A stretch of DNA of 64,000 bases, taken from Microbacterium aurum. GTDB taxonomy: Bacteria > Actinomycetota > Actinomycetes > Actinomycetales > Microbacteriaceae. The notes under the pieces were generated by a model that was given only the letters and a program-made list of their open reading frames with translations, was not told the origin of the DNA and did no database searches. This document shows positions 36,881-47,559 of this stretch, piece after piece. The stretch's first letter is position 1; each line of letters starts with the position of its first letter. Made by a program: the position numbers and the translations under genes. Where the stretch lies: assembly GCF_016907815.1 (NCBI RefSeq), contig NZ_JAFBCQ010000001.1:806001-870000 (forward strand), written 5' to 3'.

Positions 36881-37125
36881 CCACCGGACGCGCGGGCGCG
36901 GACCGCTACCCAGTCGCCGCGCCCGCGCTACCCAGTCGCCGCATCCGCGCTACCCGAAGCCCCGGCTAAACAAATTCACCGCTTGTCTCGTCACTTCTGC
37001 ACAGACTGCGACGTACGCGGCCGCTGCTGCGGCGCCTCAACCGTGGTAGTCCTCAGTGTGCCGCGGTGTGTTTGCTGGTACTGGTGGTACGGGTAAACTG
37101 TGTCACACACCCCCAGATGCTTCGG

Positions 37126-37842
37126 CTACTGGTTAGAGGGCCCCGCTTCGCCGGGGCCCTCGGAATTTCTGCTCCACTTTCCCGGTCTTCGCACCGTGCC
37201 GTGGGCGTCCGAGATCCGGTCGGGCAGCTGCGCGGCTCTCAGGGCCTCGATCGTGACCTGACGATGCAGGTCAAGGCCAAGTTGCTTGAGTTCATTGCTG
37301 GCCCGTTTCGGCTCCATGGGTGAGAGCACGCCTATCTTTCGCCGGAACTCCTCCTTGGCGAGCCTGAGCGGCGTCACAAGGTCGGAGTCGTTGCTGACCA
37401 CGACGTACATGTTGGCTTCGTCGCGAAATGCATCCAACAGGAGGTAGCTGGCCAGCGAGACGTCGGAGCCCTTCTCTTCGGTCTTGCGGACGAGGGCGGA
37501 CACCGGTTTGCCGTCGCTGCCGTACTGCAACGGATGGAGAGGCATGCGCCGACGGTCGACTCTGAAGTTGCCCAGGTGGACGCTCGTTCGGGGCTGCGCC
37601 CTCAACGCTCGGATGTAGGCCTGTTGCCGCTGCGGCGAGTCGACATCGGCCCCCGGTAACGCCTTGATCACCGCGGTGAAGTAGCGGACGCGCAGAATGT
37701 CGAATTCCGGGAGCAGGTGACGGCTCAGAGCCTCGAGATCGAGCCACTTGTCCTGCGGTTGCCCTTCGAGAAGCCGTCGGTAGAGATTGAAGCCGTCCAC
37801 GTAAACCGAAGCCGTGGCCCGGGATGCCGGCGGCTCGCTCAC
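37126..37842 (-). CDS. NYN-domain (PIN-like) protein coupled to hsdS
   Basis: A 238-residue protein with a NYN/LabA-like nuclease fold. The acidic motifs are ASVYVDGFNLYRRLL (about residue 14), KGSDVSLASYLLLDAF (about 128) and MYVVVSNDSDLVTPLRLA (about 147), the usual metal-site pattern. NYN domains are predicted or shown to be RNases. GTG 37842 overlaps the hsdS stop (GTGA) and GAGGAG precedes it, so it is translated with the type I RM specificity subunit. The C-terminal tail is encoded by a GC-rich hairpin (37136-37161), so the true end may be uncertain. Base composition is visibly lower in GC than the core genes, suggesting transfer. Confidence 0.82.
   Translation of the reverse strand: MSEPPASRATASVYVDGFNLYRRLLEGQPQDKWLDLEALSRHLLPEFDILRVRYFTAVIKALPGADVDSPQRQQAYIRALRAQPRTSVHLGNFRVDRRRMPLHPLQYGSDGKPVSALVRKTEEKGSDVSLASYLLLDAFRDEANMYVVVSNDSDLVTPLRLAKEEFRRKIGVLSPMEPKRASNELKQLGLDLHRQVTIEALRAAQLPDRISDAHGTVRRPGKWSRNSEGPGEAGPSNQ
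37136..37161. terminator. GC-rich hairpin at the NYN gene end
   Basis: GAGGGCCCCG (37136-37145), CTTCGC, CGGGGCCCTC (37152-37161) form a perfect 10-bp stem. On the plus strand GGAATTTCT follows, a weak T-rich tail. It overlaps the last codons of the NYN gene, so whether it ends the hsd transcript or something on the plus strand is unclear. The 150 bp to the left, up to the IS21 end, hold no gene. Confidence 0.5.
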
Positions 37843-38954
37843 AGCTCTCCTCGGAACGCGCGGTGCTGCAGCGAGGCGAAGAGCGCGTCGAGCTGCGCGG
37901 TTCGTGCCTCCGCAGCATGGAGGAGCATGGAGTGGTGCTGTCGAAGCTTCCCATACTCACGCTGAATCGACAGCGGGGGAACGGGAAGCTGGAGCTGTCT
38001 GACCTGCGACATGCTGATCCGCGAACGAGTCTGGCCGTGAGCCAGCAGGCCGGCCTGTCCTACGACTGTTCTCATGTTCAACGCGTCCACGATATATTCC
38101 CGCGTCGATCGATTCCCGTCCACCCGCACCTGGACGCAGTCGGCTTTGTTGATCGCAGGACCGATGTTGTCGGGGACGGCAGCGGCGCGGAGGATGGGAT
38201 CGCCGAGAGTCCCGACGACGATGTCCTGGACGTCCAGTTCGTGCCGCTTGAGGCGTTGGAAGTGCTCTCTTGAGATGTAGGCCTTGTCGTCGTCAAGGAA
38301 CTCGCCGACACCGATGTTCTTCAAGCGGACGACACGGACGCCATCTTCCACATAGTGCGAAGATTTGAGGTTGCTGCCGAACGGGCCGTCGCTGATTTTC
38401 GTCGCGATGTCCCCGAGGGTCGAGACTTCCCACCCGTGCGGATTCAATAGAGGATCGCCGAACATCGAGATGAAGAGGGACTCCGTGGCGGATTTCGCGG
38501 TCGCCCTCGCGGCCGTCGCATGGCCGCGGAGGGCGTCAGCCTCGTCGAGGATCGCGGCGATCCGGCGCTGCTCGGGGAGGGGCGGGAGAGGGATACGAGC
38601 GCGGTATGCGTCTTCGCGGTTGAGGCCCGGCACGGCCGCAGACTTGTTCATCCGATCGAGTCCGACGTTGTGCAATGTCCAGTAGAGCCATCGCAGATCG
38701 AAATCGCGCCGGGGCGAGACGTAATAGGCCGTATCGATAGGCCAACAGCCATCGGGAGCCCACGTCAGAGAACCGATCGAGCCCTTTCGGCCGACGACCA
38801 GCGTCGGCGATTCGACTACGGCGTCGGCGTGAGTTCCAACGACCCCACCCGACCCGACGACGGGATATCGGCCCTCGATTCGATCACCTGACTTGAGTGC
38901 CTTGCCGTACATGAGCTCGACCACATCCCCCAGGGGCACCGTCTCCCAGGTCAC
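37839..38954 (-). CDS. hsdS: Type I restriction-modification specificity subunit S
   Basis: A 371-residue subunit that reads the DNA target. It has two target-recognition domains: the first about residues 1-125 (TWETVPLGDVVELMYGKALK), the second about 175-320 (GWEVSTLGDIATKISDGPFG). Each is followed by a conserved helical spacer (ARIPLPPLPEQRRIAAILDE and LQLPVPPLSIQREYGKLRQH). GTG 38954 overlaps the hsdM stop. The target sequence cannot be read from this. GC content is lower than the surrounding genes, as is common for exchanged specificity genes. NYN is coupled behind it. Confidence 0.93.
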   Translation of the reverse strand: MTWETVPLGDVVELMYGKALKSGDRIEGRYPVVGSGGVVGTHADAVVESPTLVVGRKGSIGSLTWAPDGCWPIDTAYYVSPRRDFDLRWLYWTLHNVGLDRMNKSAAVPGLNREDAYRARIPLPPLPEQRRIAAILDEADALRGHATAARATAKSATESLFISMFGDPLLNPHGWEVSTLGDIATKISDGPFGSNLKSSHYVEDGVRVVRLKNIGVGEFLDDDKAYISREHFQRLKRHELDVQDIVVGTLGDPILRAAAVPDNIGPAINKADCVQVRVDGNRSTREYIVDALNMRTVVGQAGLLAHGQTRSRISMSQVRQLQLPVPPLSIQREYGKLRQHHSMLLHAAEARTAQLDALFASLQHRAFRGEL

Positions 38955-40435
38955 GCGAGCATCTCCCGCAGGCGCTTCAGCCCGTCCTGGATCTGGACCT
39001 CGAGCGCGTCGAGTTCGTCGAGGATCTCGGACGGGGAGCGGTGCTCGACCTCCTCGATCTCGATCTCCTTATAGCGGTTCAGCGAGAGGTCGTAGCCGTT
39101 GTCGACGATCTCCTGTCTGGGCACCATGAAGCTCTGATCAGTGCGCGCGCGGGTGGACTCGGCATCCTGGTTCTGCCAGCGAGCGAGAACGTCGGGCAGG
39201 TCGTTCGCCTCGATCGGGGTGCGCTTGTCGTCGAGGGTCATGCCGTCGGCGCGCACGTCGTAGAACCACACGTGGTCCGTTCCGCCCGAGGAGGTCTTGG
39301 TGAAGAGCAGGATCGCCGTCGACACCCCGGTGTACGGCTTGAACGTGCCCGACGGCAGCTTGATCACCGCATCGAGCTTGTGGTCATCGACCAGCATCCG
39401 ACGCACGGCCTTGTGCGCGTTGCTCGACCCGAAGAGGACTCCCTCGGGGACGATCACCGCGGCTCGGCCGCCGTTGCGCAGCATCCGCACCATCAGCACG
39501 AGGAAGAGCAGCTCGGTCTTGCGCGTCTTCACGACCTTCTGCAGATCCTTCGACACGGTCTCGTCGTCGAGCGACCCGGCGAAAGGCGGATTGGCGAGCA
39601 CCAGCGTGAACTCATCGAGGCCGGGATGCCCCTCCGACAGCGAGTCCGCGCGCTCGATCGTGGGATTCTCGACGCCGTGCAGCAACATGTTCATGCTCGC
39701 GATCCGCGCCATCGCGGCGTCGGAGTCGTACCCGGTGAACATCGGGCCGTTGAAATGCGCGCGAGCGGCGGCATCCGTCCAGATCTCGGGATGCTGCGCA
39801 CGCAGATACTCCTCGGCGGCGACGAGGAAGCCGGCGGTGCCCACGGCGGGGTCGATGATGCGGTCGTCGGGCCGCGGCTGCTGCATGTCGACCATCAGCT
39901 GGATGATGTGCCGAGCCGTGCGGAACTGGCCGTTCGTGCCGCTCGTCGACAGCTTCATGAGCATGTACTCGTAGATGTCGCCCTTGGTGTCACGGTCGTC
40001 CATCGGGATCTCCCCGAGCAGATCGACGACCTTCGTCAGCAGCGCCGGCGTCGGAATCGTGAAGCGCGCGTCCCGCATGTTGCGGGCGTAGCTCGAACCC
40101 TCGGCGCCGAGACGGCGCAGCCACGGGAAGACGTGCTCCGACACGACCTCGAACATCTCCGCCGGGGCGAAGTTCGTGAACACGCTCCAGCGGAGGTCGC
40201 GGTACGGCCGCCGACCGGGCAGTTCGCCGTCGAACCCGTCCGGAAAGACCGGGTCGTTGATCTCCTCGCCGAACCGGGCGGCCTTCAGCTCGGCCTTCGT
40301 GTGCAGCTCGTCGAGGCGCTTGATGAACAGGAGGTACGTGATCTGCTCGATCACCTCCACGGGATTGGCGATGCCTCCCGACCAGAAGGCATCCCACACC
40401 CTGTCGACCTGACGCTTGAGCTCACCCGTGACCAC
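38951..40435 (-). CDS. hsdM: Type I restriction-modification methyltransferase subunit M
   Basis: A 494-residue N6-adenine methyltransferase. It has an N-terminal helical HsdM domain (VWDAFWSGGIANPVEVIEQI), the SAM motif DPAVGTAGFLVAAEEYL (about residue 198), and the catalytic NPPF motif in TLVLANPPFAGSLDD (about 287). Methyl-accepting adenines in the HsdS target would be protected. It starts at GTG 40435 with no strong ribosome site and is the first gene of a minus-strand operon hsdM-hsdS-NYN. hsdR lies about 7 kb further on in the same direction, beyond the inserted genes and transposons. Confidence 0.94.
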   Translation of the reverse strand: MVTGELKRQVDRVWDAFWSGGIANPVEVIEQITYLLFIKRLDELHTKAELKAARFGEEINDPVFPDGFDGELPGRRPYRDLRWSVFTNFAPAEMFEVVSEHVFPWLRRLGAEGSSYARNMRDARFTIPTPALLTKVVDLLGEIPMDDRDTKGDIYEYMLMKLSTSGTNGQFRTARHIIQLMVDMQQPRPDDRIIDPAVGTAGFLVAAEEYLRAQHPEIWTDAAARAHFNGPMFTGYDSDAAMARIASMNMLLHGVENPTIERADSLSEGHPGLDEFTLVLANPPFAGSLDDETVSKDLQKVVKTRKTELLFLVLMVRMLRNGGRAAVIVPEGVLFGSSNAHKAVRRMLVDDHKLDAVIKLPSGTFKPYTGVSTAILLFTKTSSGGTDHVWFYDVRADGMTLDDKRTPIEANDLPDVLARWQNQDAESTRARTDQSFMVPRQEIVDNGYDLSLNRYKEIEIEEVEHRSPSEILDELDALEVQIQDGLKRLREMLA

Positions 40436-40509
40436 AGGACCACGGTAGTTGGTCGACGCCCGGCCGCTGACCCTGCCCGCGACGACGCCTGCGCGGGCAG
40501 GATGGAGTC

Positions 40510-41703
40510 ATGAGCACCGTCGCCCGCACCGCTGTCATCGTCGACGCCGTCCGCACTCCGTCGGGTCGGGGCAAACCCGGTGGCGCGCTCAGCGGCATCC
40601 ATCCCGTCGATCTGGCGGCACACGTGCTGCGCGCGACGCTCGAGCGCAACGGCCTGGAGTCGTCGCAGATCGACGATGTGCTGCTCGGCTGCGTGAGCCA
40701 GGTGGGCGAGCAGACGATGAACATCGCCCGGCAGGCGGTGCTCGCGGCCGGGTTCGACGAGCGCGTCCCCGCGACGACCATCGACCGGCAGTGCGGATCG
40801 AGTCAGCAGGCCGCGCACTTCGCCGCGCAGGGCGTGATGGCGGGGCAGTACGACATCGTGATCGCGGGTGGCGTCGAGTCGATGAGCCGGGTGCCGCTGG
40901 GTATCGCGGCATCCGTCGCGGGGTCGCCGTTCTCGCCGGCCCTGCACGAGCGCTATCCTGCCGGACTCGTCAACCAGGGCGTGTCGGCGGAGTTGATCGC
41001 CGCCCGGTGGGACCTGTCCCGGGAGACCCTGGATGCCTTCGCCGCCGAGTCCCACCGGCGTGCCGCCGACGCCGCCGCGCAGGGACGCTTCGCCTCGCAG
41101 CTGCTCCCGGTGCCGACGGATGCCGGAGAGTTCGCCGTCGACGAGACCGTGCGCCCGGCGACCACCGAGGCGGGGCTGTCGGGCCTCGCGCCCGCGTTCC
41201 GCACCGACGCGCTCGCCGAGCGCTTCCCCGAGCTCGACTGGCGAATCACCCCGGGGAACTCCTCGCCGCTGACCGATGGCGCATCCGCCGTGCTCATCGT
41301 GAGCGAGCAGAAGGCGATCGAGCTCGGCCTCACGCCGCGGGCGCGGTTCCACGCGTTCGCCGTCGTCGGCGATGATCCGCTGATGATGCTGACGGGACCG
41401 ATCCCCGCGACGCGTCGCATCCTGGAGCGCAGCGGGCTGGGCATCGAGGACATCGACGCGTACGAGGTCAACGAGGCGTTCGCGTCGGTGCCGCTCGCCT
41501 GGGCCGCCGAGGTCGGGGCGGATGCCGCCAAGCTGAACCCCTGGGGAGGAGCGATCGCGCTGGGTCACGCGCTCGGATCCAGCGGCACGCGGCTGCTCGG
41601 CACGCTGCTCGCGCATCTTGAAGCCACCGGTGGCCGTTACGGGTTGCAGACCATGTGCGAGGGCGGCGGCATGGCGAATGCGACCATCATCGAGCGCCTG
41701 TGA
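40510..41703 (+). CDS. Acetyl-CoA acyltransferase (thiolase)
   Basis: A 397-residue thiolase that condenses or cleaves acyl-CoA in beta-oxidation. It shows the acyl-accepting cysteine in TTIDRQCGSSQQAAHFAA (about residue 93), EVNEAFASVPLAW (about 322), GGAIALGHALGSSGTR with the catalytic histidine (about 350) and the second cysteine region LQTMCEGGGMANA (about 385). ATG 40510 is probably served by GGATGGAG. It is divergent from hsdM and followed after 62 bp by enoyl-CoA hydratase. With the ETF genes it forms a fatty/branched acyl-CoA degradation block. Confidence 0.92.
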   Translation: MSTVARTAVIVDAVRTPSGRGKPGGALSGIHPVDLAAHVLRATLERNGLESSQIDDVLLGCVSQVGEQTMNIARQAVLAAGFDERVPATTIDRQCGSSQQAAHFAAQGVMAGQYDIVIAGGVESMSRVPLGIAASVAGSPFSPALHERYPAGLVNQGVSAELIAARWDLSRETLDAFAAESHRRAADAAAQGRFASQLLPVPTDAGEFAVDETVRPATTEAGLSGLAPAFRTDALAERFPELDWRITPGNSSPLTDGASAVLIVSEQKAIELGLTPRARFHAFAVVGDDPLMMLTGPIPATRRILERSGLGIEDIDAYEVNEAFASVPLAWAAEVGADAAKLNPWGGAIALGHALGSSGTRLLGTLLAHLEATGGRYGLQTMCEGGGMANATIIERL

Positions 41704-41765
41704 TGACGGGTGACGCGCCGGCCATGCCGGTGACGTGGCGGCCCCGCCGGTGACACGATGAAGGC

Positions 41766-42542
41766 ATGACTGAGTACGAGACCATCCTCACCGAGCAGCG
41801 CGGCCGCGTCGGGTGGATCACGCTGAATCGGCCCGAGGCGCTCAACGCCCTGAACTCGCAGGTGATGCGCGACGTCGTCGCGGCGGCAGAGGCGTTCGAC
41901 GCCGATGAGGGCGTCGGCGCGATCGTCGTCACCGGCAGCGAGCGCGCGTTCGCCGCCGGGGCCGACATCAAGGAGATGCAGGGCAAGACCGGCCGCGAGA
42001 TGATCATGGGCGACCACTTCGGCGCGTGGGCGCGGTTCGCCGATGTCCGCACGCCGGTCATCGCCGCCGTCTCGGGCTACGCGCTGGGCGGCGGGTGCGA
42101 GCTCGCCATGATGTGCGACATCATCCTCGCGGCCGACACCGCCCGGTTCGGCCAGCCCGAGGTCAACCTCGGCGTCATTCCGGGCATGGGTGGCACGCAG
42201 CGCCTGATCCGCGCGGTCGGCTACTACAAGGCCGCCGAGCTGATCCTGACCGGGCGCATGATGGATGCCGCGGAGGCCGAGCGTGCGGGCCTGGTGTCGC
42301 GTGTCGTCCCGGCATCCGATCTGCTCGACGACGCCCAGCGCACCGCGGAGACCATCGCGTCGAAGTCGCTGCCGAGCGTGTTCGCCGCGAAGGCGGCGCT
42401 GGATGCCGCAATGGAGTCGCCGCTCGCCGAAGGCCTGCGGTTCGAGCGGCACGTGTTTGCGGCGCTGTTCGACACGGCAGACCAGAAGGAGGGCATGGCC
42501 GCCTTCCGCGAGAAGCGGGAGCCGCGCTTCACTCAGCGGTGA
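41766..42542 (+). CDS. Enoyl-CoA hydratase
   Basis: A 258-residue crotonase-family hydratase that adds water to trans-2-enoyl-CoA. The oxyanion-hole sequence is [11 protein letters not shown] (about residue 62). The two catalytic glutamates are in [16 protein letters not shown] (about 115) and [20 protein letters not shown] (about 135), so it is a true hydratase rather than an inactive relative. ATG 41766 follows GATGAAGGC. The gene sits between thiolase and the electron-transfer flavoprotein genes. Confidence 0.93.
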   Translation: MTEYETILTEQRGRVGWITLNRPEALNALNSQVMRDVVAAAEAFDADEGVGAIVVTGSERAFAAGADIKEMQGKTGREMIMGDHFGAWARFADVRTPVIAAVSGYALGGGCELAMMCDIILAADTARFGQPEVNLGVIPGMGGTQRLIRAVGYYKAAELILTGRMMDAAEAERAGLVSRVVPASDLLDDAQRTAETIASKSLPSVFAAKAALDAAMESPLAEGLRFERHVFAALFDTADQKEGMAAFREKREPRFTQR

Positions 42543-42763
42543 TCTCGACGTCGTCGGCGCGAGCGCGCCGGATGACGAGGCGCAGTTCGGCATCGCCCAC
42601 GCGCAGACGCTCGCGGGGAACGAGCACCTCGCTCAGAATCGGTCATTCGGACTCCTCCTCCCACCGATCCGAGTTCACCGCCACTCCGAGCATGACGCTC
42701 AGTGTCACCCGATGCGAGACTGAGTCGCATCTCCTAGACTGATCCCATCCCGAAGGAGAACCG
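42543..42763. promoter_or_regulatory. echA-etfB intergenic region with etf promoter
   Basis: TAGACT (42735-42740) is a good -10 box for etfB. A perfect inverted repeat GATGCGA-(7)-TCGCATC (42711-42731) covers its -35 area and could be an operator. AAGGAG at 42752-42757 is the etfB ribosome site. On the minus strand two very short frames are visible (16 residues ending DRWEEESE near 42650, then a stretch ending [11 protein letters not shown] at 42529). The second lacks its own start unless one base is dropped, so neither is called as a gene. Confidence 0.45.
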
Positions 42764-43540
42764 ATGAAGATCGTGGTGCTGGTCAAAGAAGTCCCCGACA
42801 CCTATGGCGACCGCAAGCTGAACCTCGAGACCGGTCTCGCCGACCGTGCCGCCTCCGAGCGGGTGCTCGACGAGATCGGCGAGCGCGCCCTCGAGGTGGC
42901 GCTGTCGTACGCCGACGCGCACCCCGGCACCGAGGTCACGGTCGTGTCGATGGCGCCCGAGGAGTCGGCCGCGACGATCCGCAAGGGACTCGCGATGGGC
43001 GCGGCATCCGCTCTCCAGGTCGTCGATCCGGCGCTCGCCGGAGCCGACCTCGGCGTCACGGCGCGCGTGCTGGCCGCGGCCGTGCAGCGGGCGGGTTTCG
43101 ACCTCGTGATCACGGGGAACCTCTCCACCGACGGCGCCGGCGGCGTCATTCCGGCCATGGTCGCCGAGCACCTCGGCGTGCCGCAGGCCACCGCACTGTC
43201 GGCGGTCACGATCGGCGAGACGGAGGTGTCAGGCACCCGCGCCACCGACGCCGGCGCCGCTCAGGTGACCGCGACCCTGCCCGCCGTCATCTCGATCACC
43301 GAAGCGCTGCCCGACGCCCGGTTCCCCAACTTCAAGGGGATCATGGCGGCGAAGAAGAAGCCGTTCGAGACGGTGTCGCTGGCCGACCTCGACGTCGACG
43401 TCGACCCGGCATCCGCCCCGCAGTCGATCATGACCGCCGTGAGCGAGAAGCCGCCCCGCGGAGCCGGCATCAAGATCACCGACGAGGGGGATGCCGGCGA
43501 GAAACTCGCCGCGTACCTCATCGAGAACCGTCTGGCCTGA
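42764..43540 (+). CDS. etfB: Electron transfer flavoprotein beta subunit
   Basis: A 258-residue ETF small subunit. With EtfA it accepts electrons from acyl-CoA dehydrogenases. It starts [20 protein letters not shown] and carries the AMP-site/signature region [20 protein letters not shown] (about residue 108) and [20 protein letters not shown] (about 170). AAGGAG precedes ATG 42764. It is followed after 13 bp by etfA. Acyl-CoA dehydrogenase at 25734 is one likely electron donor. Confidence 0.93.
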   Translation: MKIVVLVKEVPDTYGDRKLNLETGLADRAASERVLDEIGERALEVALSYADAHPGTEVTVVSMAPEESAATIRKGLAMGAASALQVVDPALAGADLGVTARVLAAAVQRAGFDLVITGNLSTDGAGGVIPAMVAEHLGVPQATALSAVTIGETEVSGTRATDAGAAQVTATLPAVISITEALPDARFPNFKGIMAAKKKPFETVSLADLDVDVDPASAPQSIMTAVSEKPPRGAGIKITDEGDAGEKLAAYLIENRLA

Positions 43541-43553
43541 GGAGAGAGTCGTC

Positions 43554-44542
43554 ATGGTTGATTTCGCTTCGGACTCGATCCTCGTCCTGCTGGACGTCAC
43601 GCCCGCCGGTGAGCTCGCCAAGTCGTCCGCGGGCCTTCTCGGCGCCGCCGCCGGCGTCGGCACACCGGTCGCCCTCATCGTCGCCGGGGAGTCCGCGCAC
43701 GCGGACCTCGCCGCCGCCGCGGGCGAGCTCGGCGCTGCCGTCGTGCTCACGGCGGGCCTGGGTGGCGCCGACACCGCCCTCACGGTGCCGCTCGTCGATG
43801 CGCTGGCCGCGGCATCCGGCCTCGTCCGCCCCGACGCCGTGCTCGTCTCGAACTCGATCGAGGGCCGCGACGTCGCCGGCCGGTTCGCCGTGCGCTCGCG
43901 CTCGGCGCTGTGCGTCGACGCCGTCGGTGTGAGCCGCGACGACGAGGGCGTGCTCGCGCAGCACTCCGTCTACGGCGGGGCGTACAACGTGACGTCGGCG
44001 GCGACATTCGGCGCGCCCGTCATCACGGTGCGTCAGGGCGCGGTCGATGCCCGCGCCGACGCGGTCGCCGCGCCCGTCGTCCAGGCGCTCGAGGTCGCAG
44101 CGTCGGGTGCGCCCGCGGCGAGCATCACCGGATTCGAGGCGGAGGTCGCGGCATCCTCCCGCCCCGAGCTGCGCGGAGCGGCGAAGGTCGTCTCGGGTGG
44201 CCGCGGACTCGGCTCGGCCGAGAAGTTCGCGCTCGTCGAACAGCTCGCCGACGTGCTCGGCGCCGCCGTGGGCGCGTCGCGCGCCGCGGTGGATGCCGGG
44301 TACATCCCGTACTCGCACCAGGTCGGGCAGACGGGCGTCTCGGTCGCGCCGCAGCTGTATGTCGCTCTCGGCATCTCGGGGGCGATCCAGCACAAGGCCG
44401 GCATGCAGACGGCGAAGACGATCGTCGCGATCAATAAGGACGGCGATGCGCCGATCTTCGAGATCGCCGACTACGGCATCGTGGGCGACGTGTTCCAGGT
44501 CGTCCCGCAGCTGATCGCCGCGCTCGAGGCGAAGAAGGCGTA

Positions 44543-44543
<1 letters not shown>
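43554..44543 (+). CDS. etfA: Electron transfer flavoprotein alpha subunit
   Basis: A 329-residue ETF large subunit. The C-terminal FAD-binding domain has [20 protein letters not shown] (about residue 212), [20 protein letters not shown] (about 243) and [20 protein letters not shown] (about 270). ATG 43554 follows GAGGAGAGA; an upstream in-frame start at 43491 lies in etfB and has no ribosome site. Its TAA overlaps the ATG of the next gene (TAATG), so etfA and the cytochrome b561-like gene are translationally coupled. Confidence 0.93.
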
Positions 44544-46297
<1,754 letters not shown>

Positions 46298-46375
46298 CCC
46301 GCCCGGTCACGGGCGCCGACCGCGGCGACCCGACGCCGGCCGACCGGCAAGCCCAGCGCGCGCTGACCCGCCCGA

Positions 46376-46894
46376 TCAGCGGACGAAGCGGACTTCGGTG
46401 AGGGTCTCGCCGAGGAACGGCTCGGTGTGGGTCGCGCCGTCCAGCGTGAAGCCGTTGCGCGTGTAGAAGCGGTGCGCGCGGGGGTTGTTCTCGGCCACCC
46501 AGAGGTAGAGCTCCTCGCCGGCGTCCACCGCGGCATCGAACAGGCGCTGACCGGTCCCAGTGCCGTGGAAGGCGTCGAGCAGGTAGATGAAGTACAGCTC
46601 GCGCGCCCGCGGGGCGTCGCGGTCGCGCGCAGGGCCCGATCCGACGAACCCGACGATCTCGCCACCGGACAGCGCCGCGAACATGCGGAACTCCGGTCCC
46701 TGCACGGCCCAGTGCGTCCACAGCTCCGCCAGGCGCTTGGGGGAGACGTTCTCGAGCGCCGCCTTGCTGATCAGGTGGTCGTACGTCTCGTGCCAGCACG
46801 TCGCGTGCACCCGCCCGAGGGCCTCGGCATCCACGTCGCGCACCGGACGGACGACGATGTCGGTCTGTGCTGTGGGTTCGATGGTGGCTTCCAT
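46376..46894 (-). CDS. GNAT family N-acetyltransferase
   Basis: A 172-residue acetyl-CoA-dependent acetyltransferase. The GNAT core has IVVRPVRDVDAEALGRVHAT at the N-terminus, EIVGFVGSGPARD (motif A strand), LYFIYLLDAFHGTGTGQRLF with the Q/RxxGxG/A-type pyrophosphate loop (about residue 103), and LWVAENNPRAHRFYTRNGF (about 130). ATG 46894 is used. It converges with the cytochrome gene and is divergent from the thioesterase. The substrate cannot be told. Confidence 0.88.
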   Translation of the reverse strand: MEATIEPTAQTDIVVRPVRDVDAEALGRVHATCWHETYDHLISKAALENVSPKRLAELWTHWAVQGPEFRMFAALSGGEIVGFVGSGPARDRDAPRARELYFIYLLDAFHGTGTGQRLFDAAVDAGEELYLWVAENNPRAHRFYTRNGFTLDGATHTEPFLGETLTEVRFVR

Positions 46895-46976
46895 GGCCAG
46901 ACTCTACGTCCGAGCTGTGCAAACGCGAAATCGGCCGAAACGCGTCGGCGACGGATGCCGGGTAGCATCGCCGTTC

Positions 46977-47537
46977 GTGAATGTGTGGTGGCGGACCCTG
47001 CTGACGATCTGGCGTGCGAAGGTGCTGCTGCGGCGGCGCGGACCCATCCCGCCGGACAGCGTCGGGCGGGTGCGGCTGCGCACGCTCCCCACCGACCTCG
47101 ACCTGCTGGGGCACATGAACAACGGCCGCTACGCGTCGCTGTTCGACCTGGGCCGGTTCGACCTGCTGATCCGCACCGGCATCTGGGATGCCATGAACGC
47201 GGAGGGCTGGTACGCGGTCGTGGCCAGCGAGACCGTGACCTTCCGGAAGTCGCTGCAGCTGTGGCAGCGGTTCACCGTCGAGTCCCGGCTGTACGGGCAC
47301 GACGACAAGGCGGTCTACCAGATCCACCGCGCCGTGGTCGACGGGGAGATCTACGCCGAGATGATCGTGCGCGCCCGGTTCCTCCGCCGCACCGGCGGCG
47401 TCGTCAACACCGCGGAGCTCTTCGACGCGCTGCACCGCCCCGACAACCTGCCTCCCCTGCCGCAGTGGATCGTGGACTGGGCCGCGGGCGCTGCCCTGCC
47501 GTCGACGAAGGCACCGGCGCCGAGCATCTGGGAGTGA
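46977..47537 (+). CDS. Acyl-CoA thioesterase, hotdog fold
   Basis: A 186-residue 4HBT-type thioesterase. It carries RLRTLPTDLDLLGHMNNGRY with the catalytic aspartate and HxN loop (about residue 45), SLFDLGRFDLLIRTGIW, SETVTFRKSLQLWQRF (about 87) and AEMIVRARFLRRTGG (about 130). It probably hydrolyses acyl-CoA or resembles 4-hydroxybenzoyl-CoA thioesterases. GTG 46977 has no ribosome site, but TAGCAT at 46963-46968 lies 8 bp upstream, which fits a leaderless mRNA beginning at the GTG. Confidence 0.82.
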   Translation: MNVWWRTLLTIWRAKVLLRRRGPIPPDSVGRVRLRTLPTDLDLLGHMNNGRYASLFDLGRFDLLIRTGIWDAMNAEGWYAVVASETVTFRKSLQLWQRFTVESRLYGHDDKAVYQIHRAVVDGEIYAEMIVRARFLRRTGGVVNTAELFDALHRPDNLPPLPQWIVDWAAGAALPSTKAPAPSIWE

Positions 47538-47559
47538 GGCGGCGGCCGCGGCTGCCGCT

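Larger units (their letters stand above)
32871..36972 (+). mobile_element. IS21-family insertion sequence carrying a nested IS256-type element
   Basis: The terminal inverted repeats begin TGTTAAGCCGGCGCTTCGGG (32871 onward) and, on the other strand from 36972, TGTTTAGCCGGGGCTTCGGG; 24 of 26 bases match. The target duplication AATTCAC is at 32864-32870 and 36973-36979. Repeated GCGCTACCC/GGGTAGCGC blocks inside both ends are the multiple transposase sites typical of IS21. It encodes istA and istB with the usual overlapping stop and start. Without the 1452-bp nested element and its extra 10-bp duplication it would be 2640 bp, a normal IS21 size. Confidence 0.93.

Noticed and set aside
37060..37165. 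A tRNA or tmRNA 3' end next to the IS21 element
   Set aside because: The hairpin at 37136-37161 is not preceded by a cloverleaf or TPsiC arm, and no CCA-ready acceptor pairs were found.
42529..42700. A small conserved gene antisense to the echA end
   Set aside because: The readable stretch lacks a start unless a base is removed, and I recognise no family, so it is only noted in the intergenic entry.
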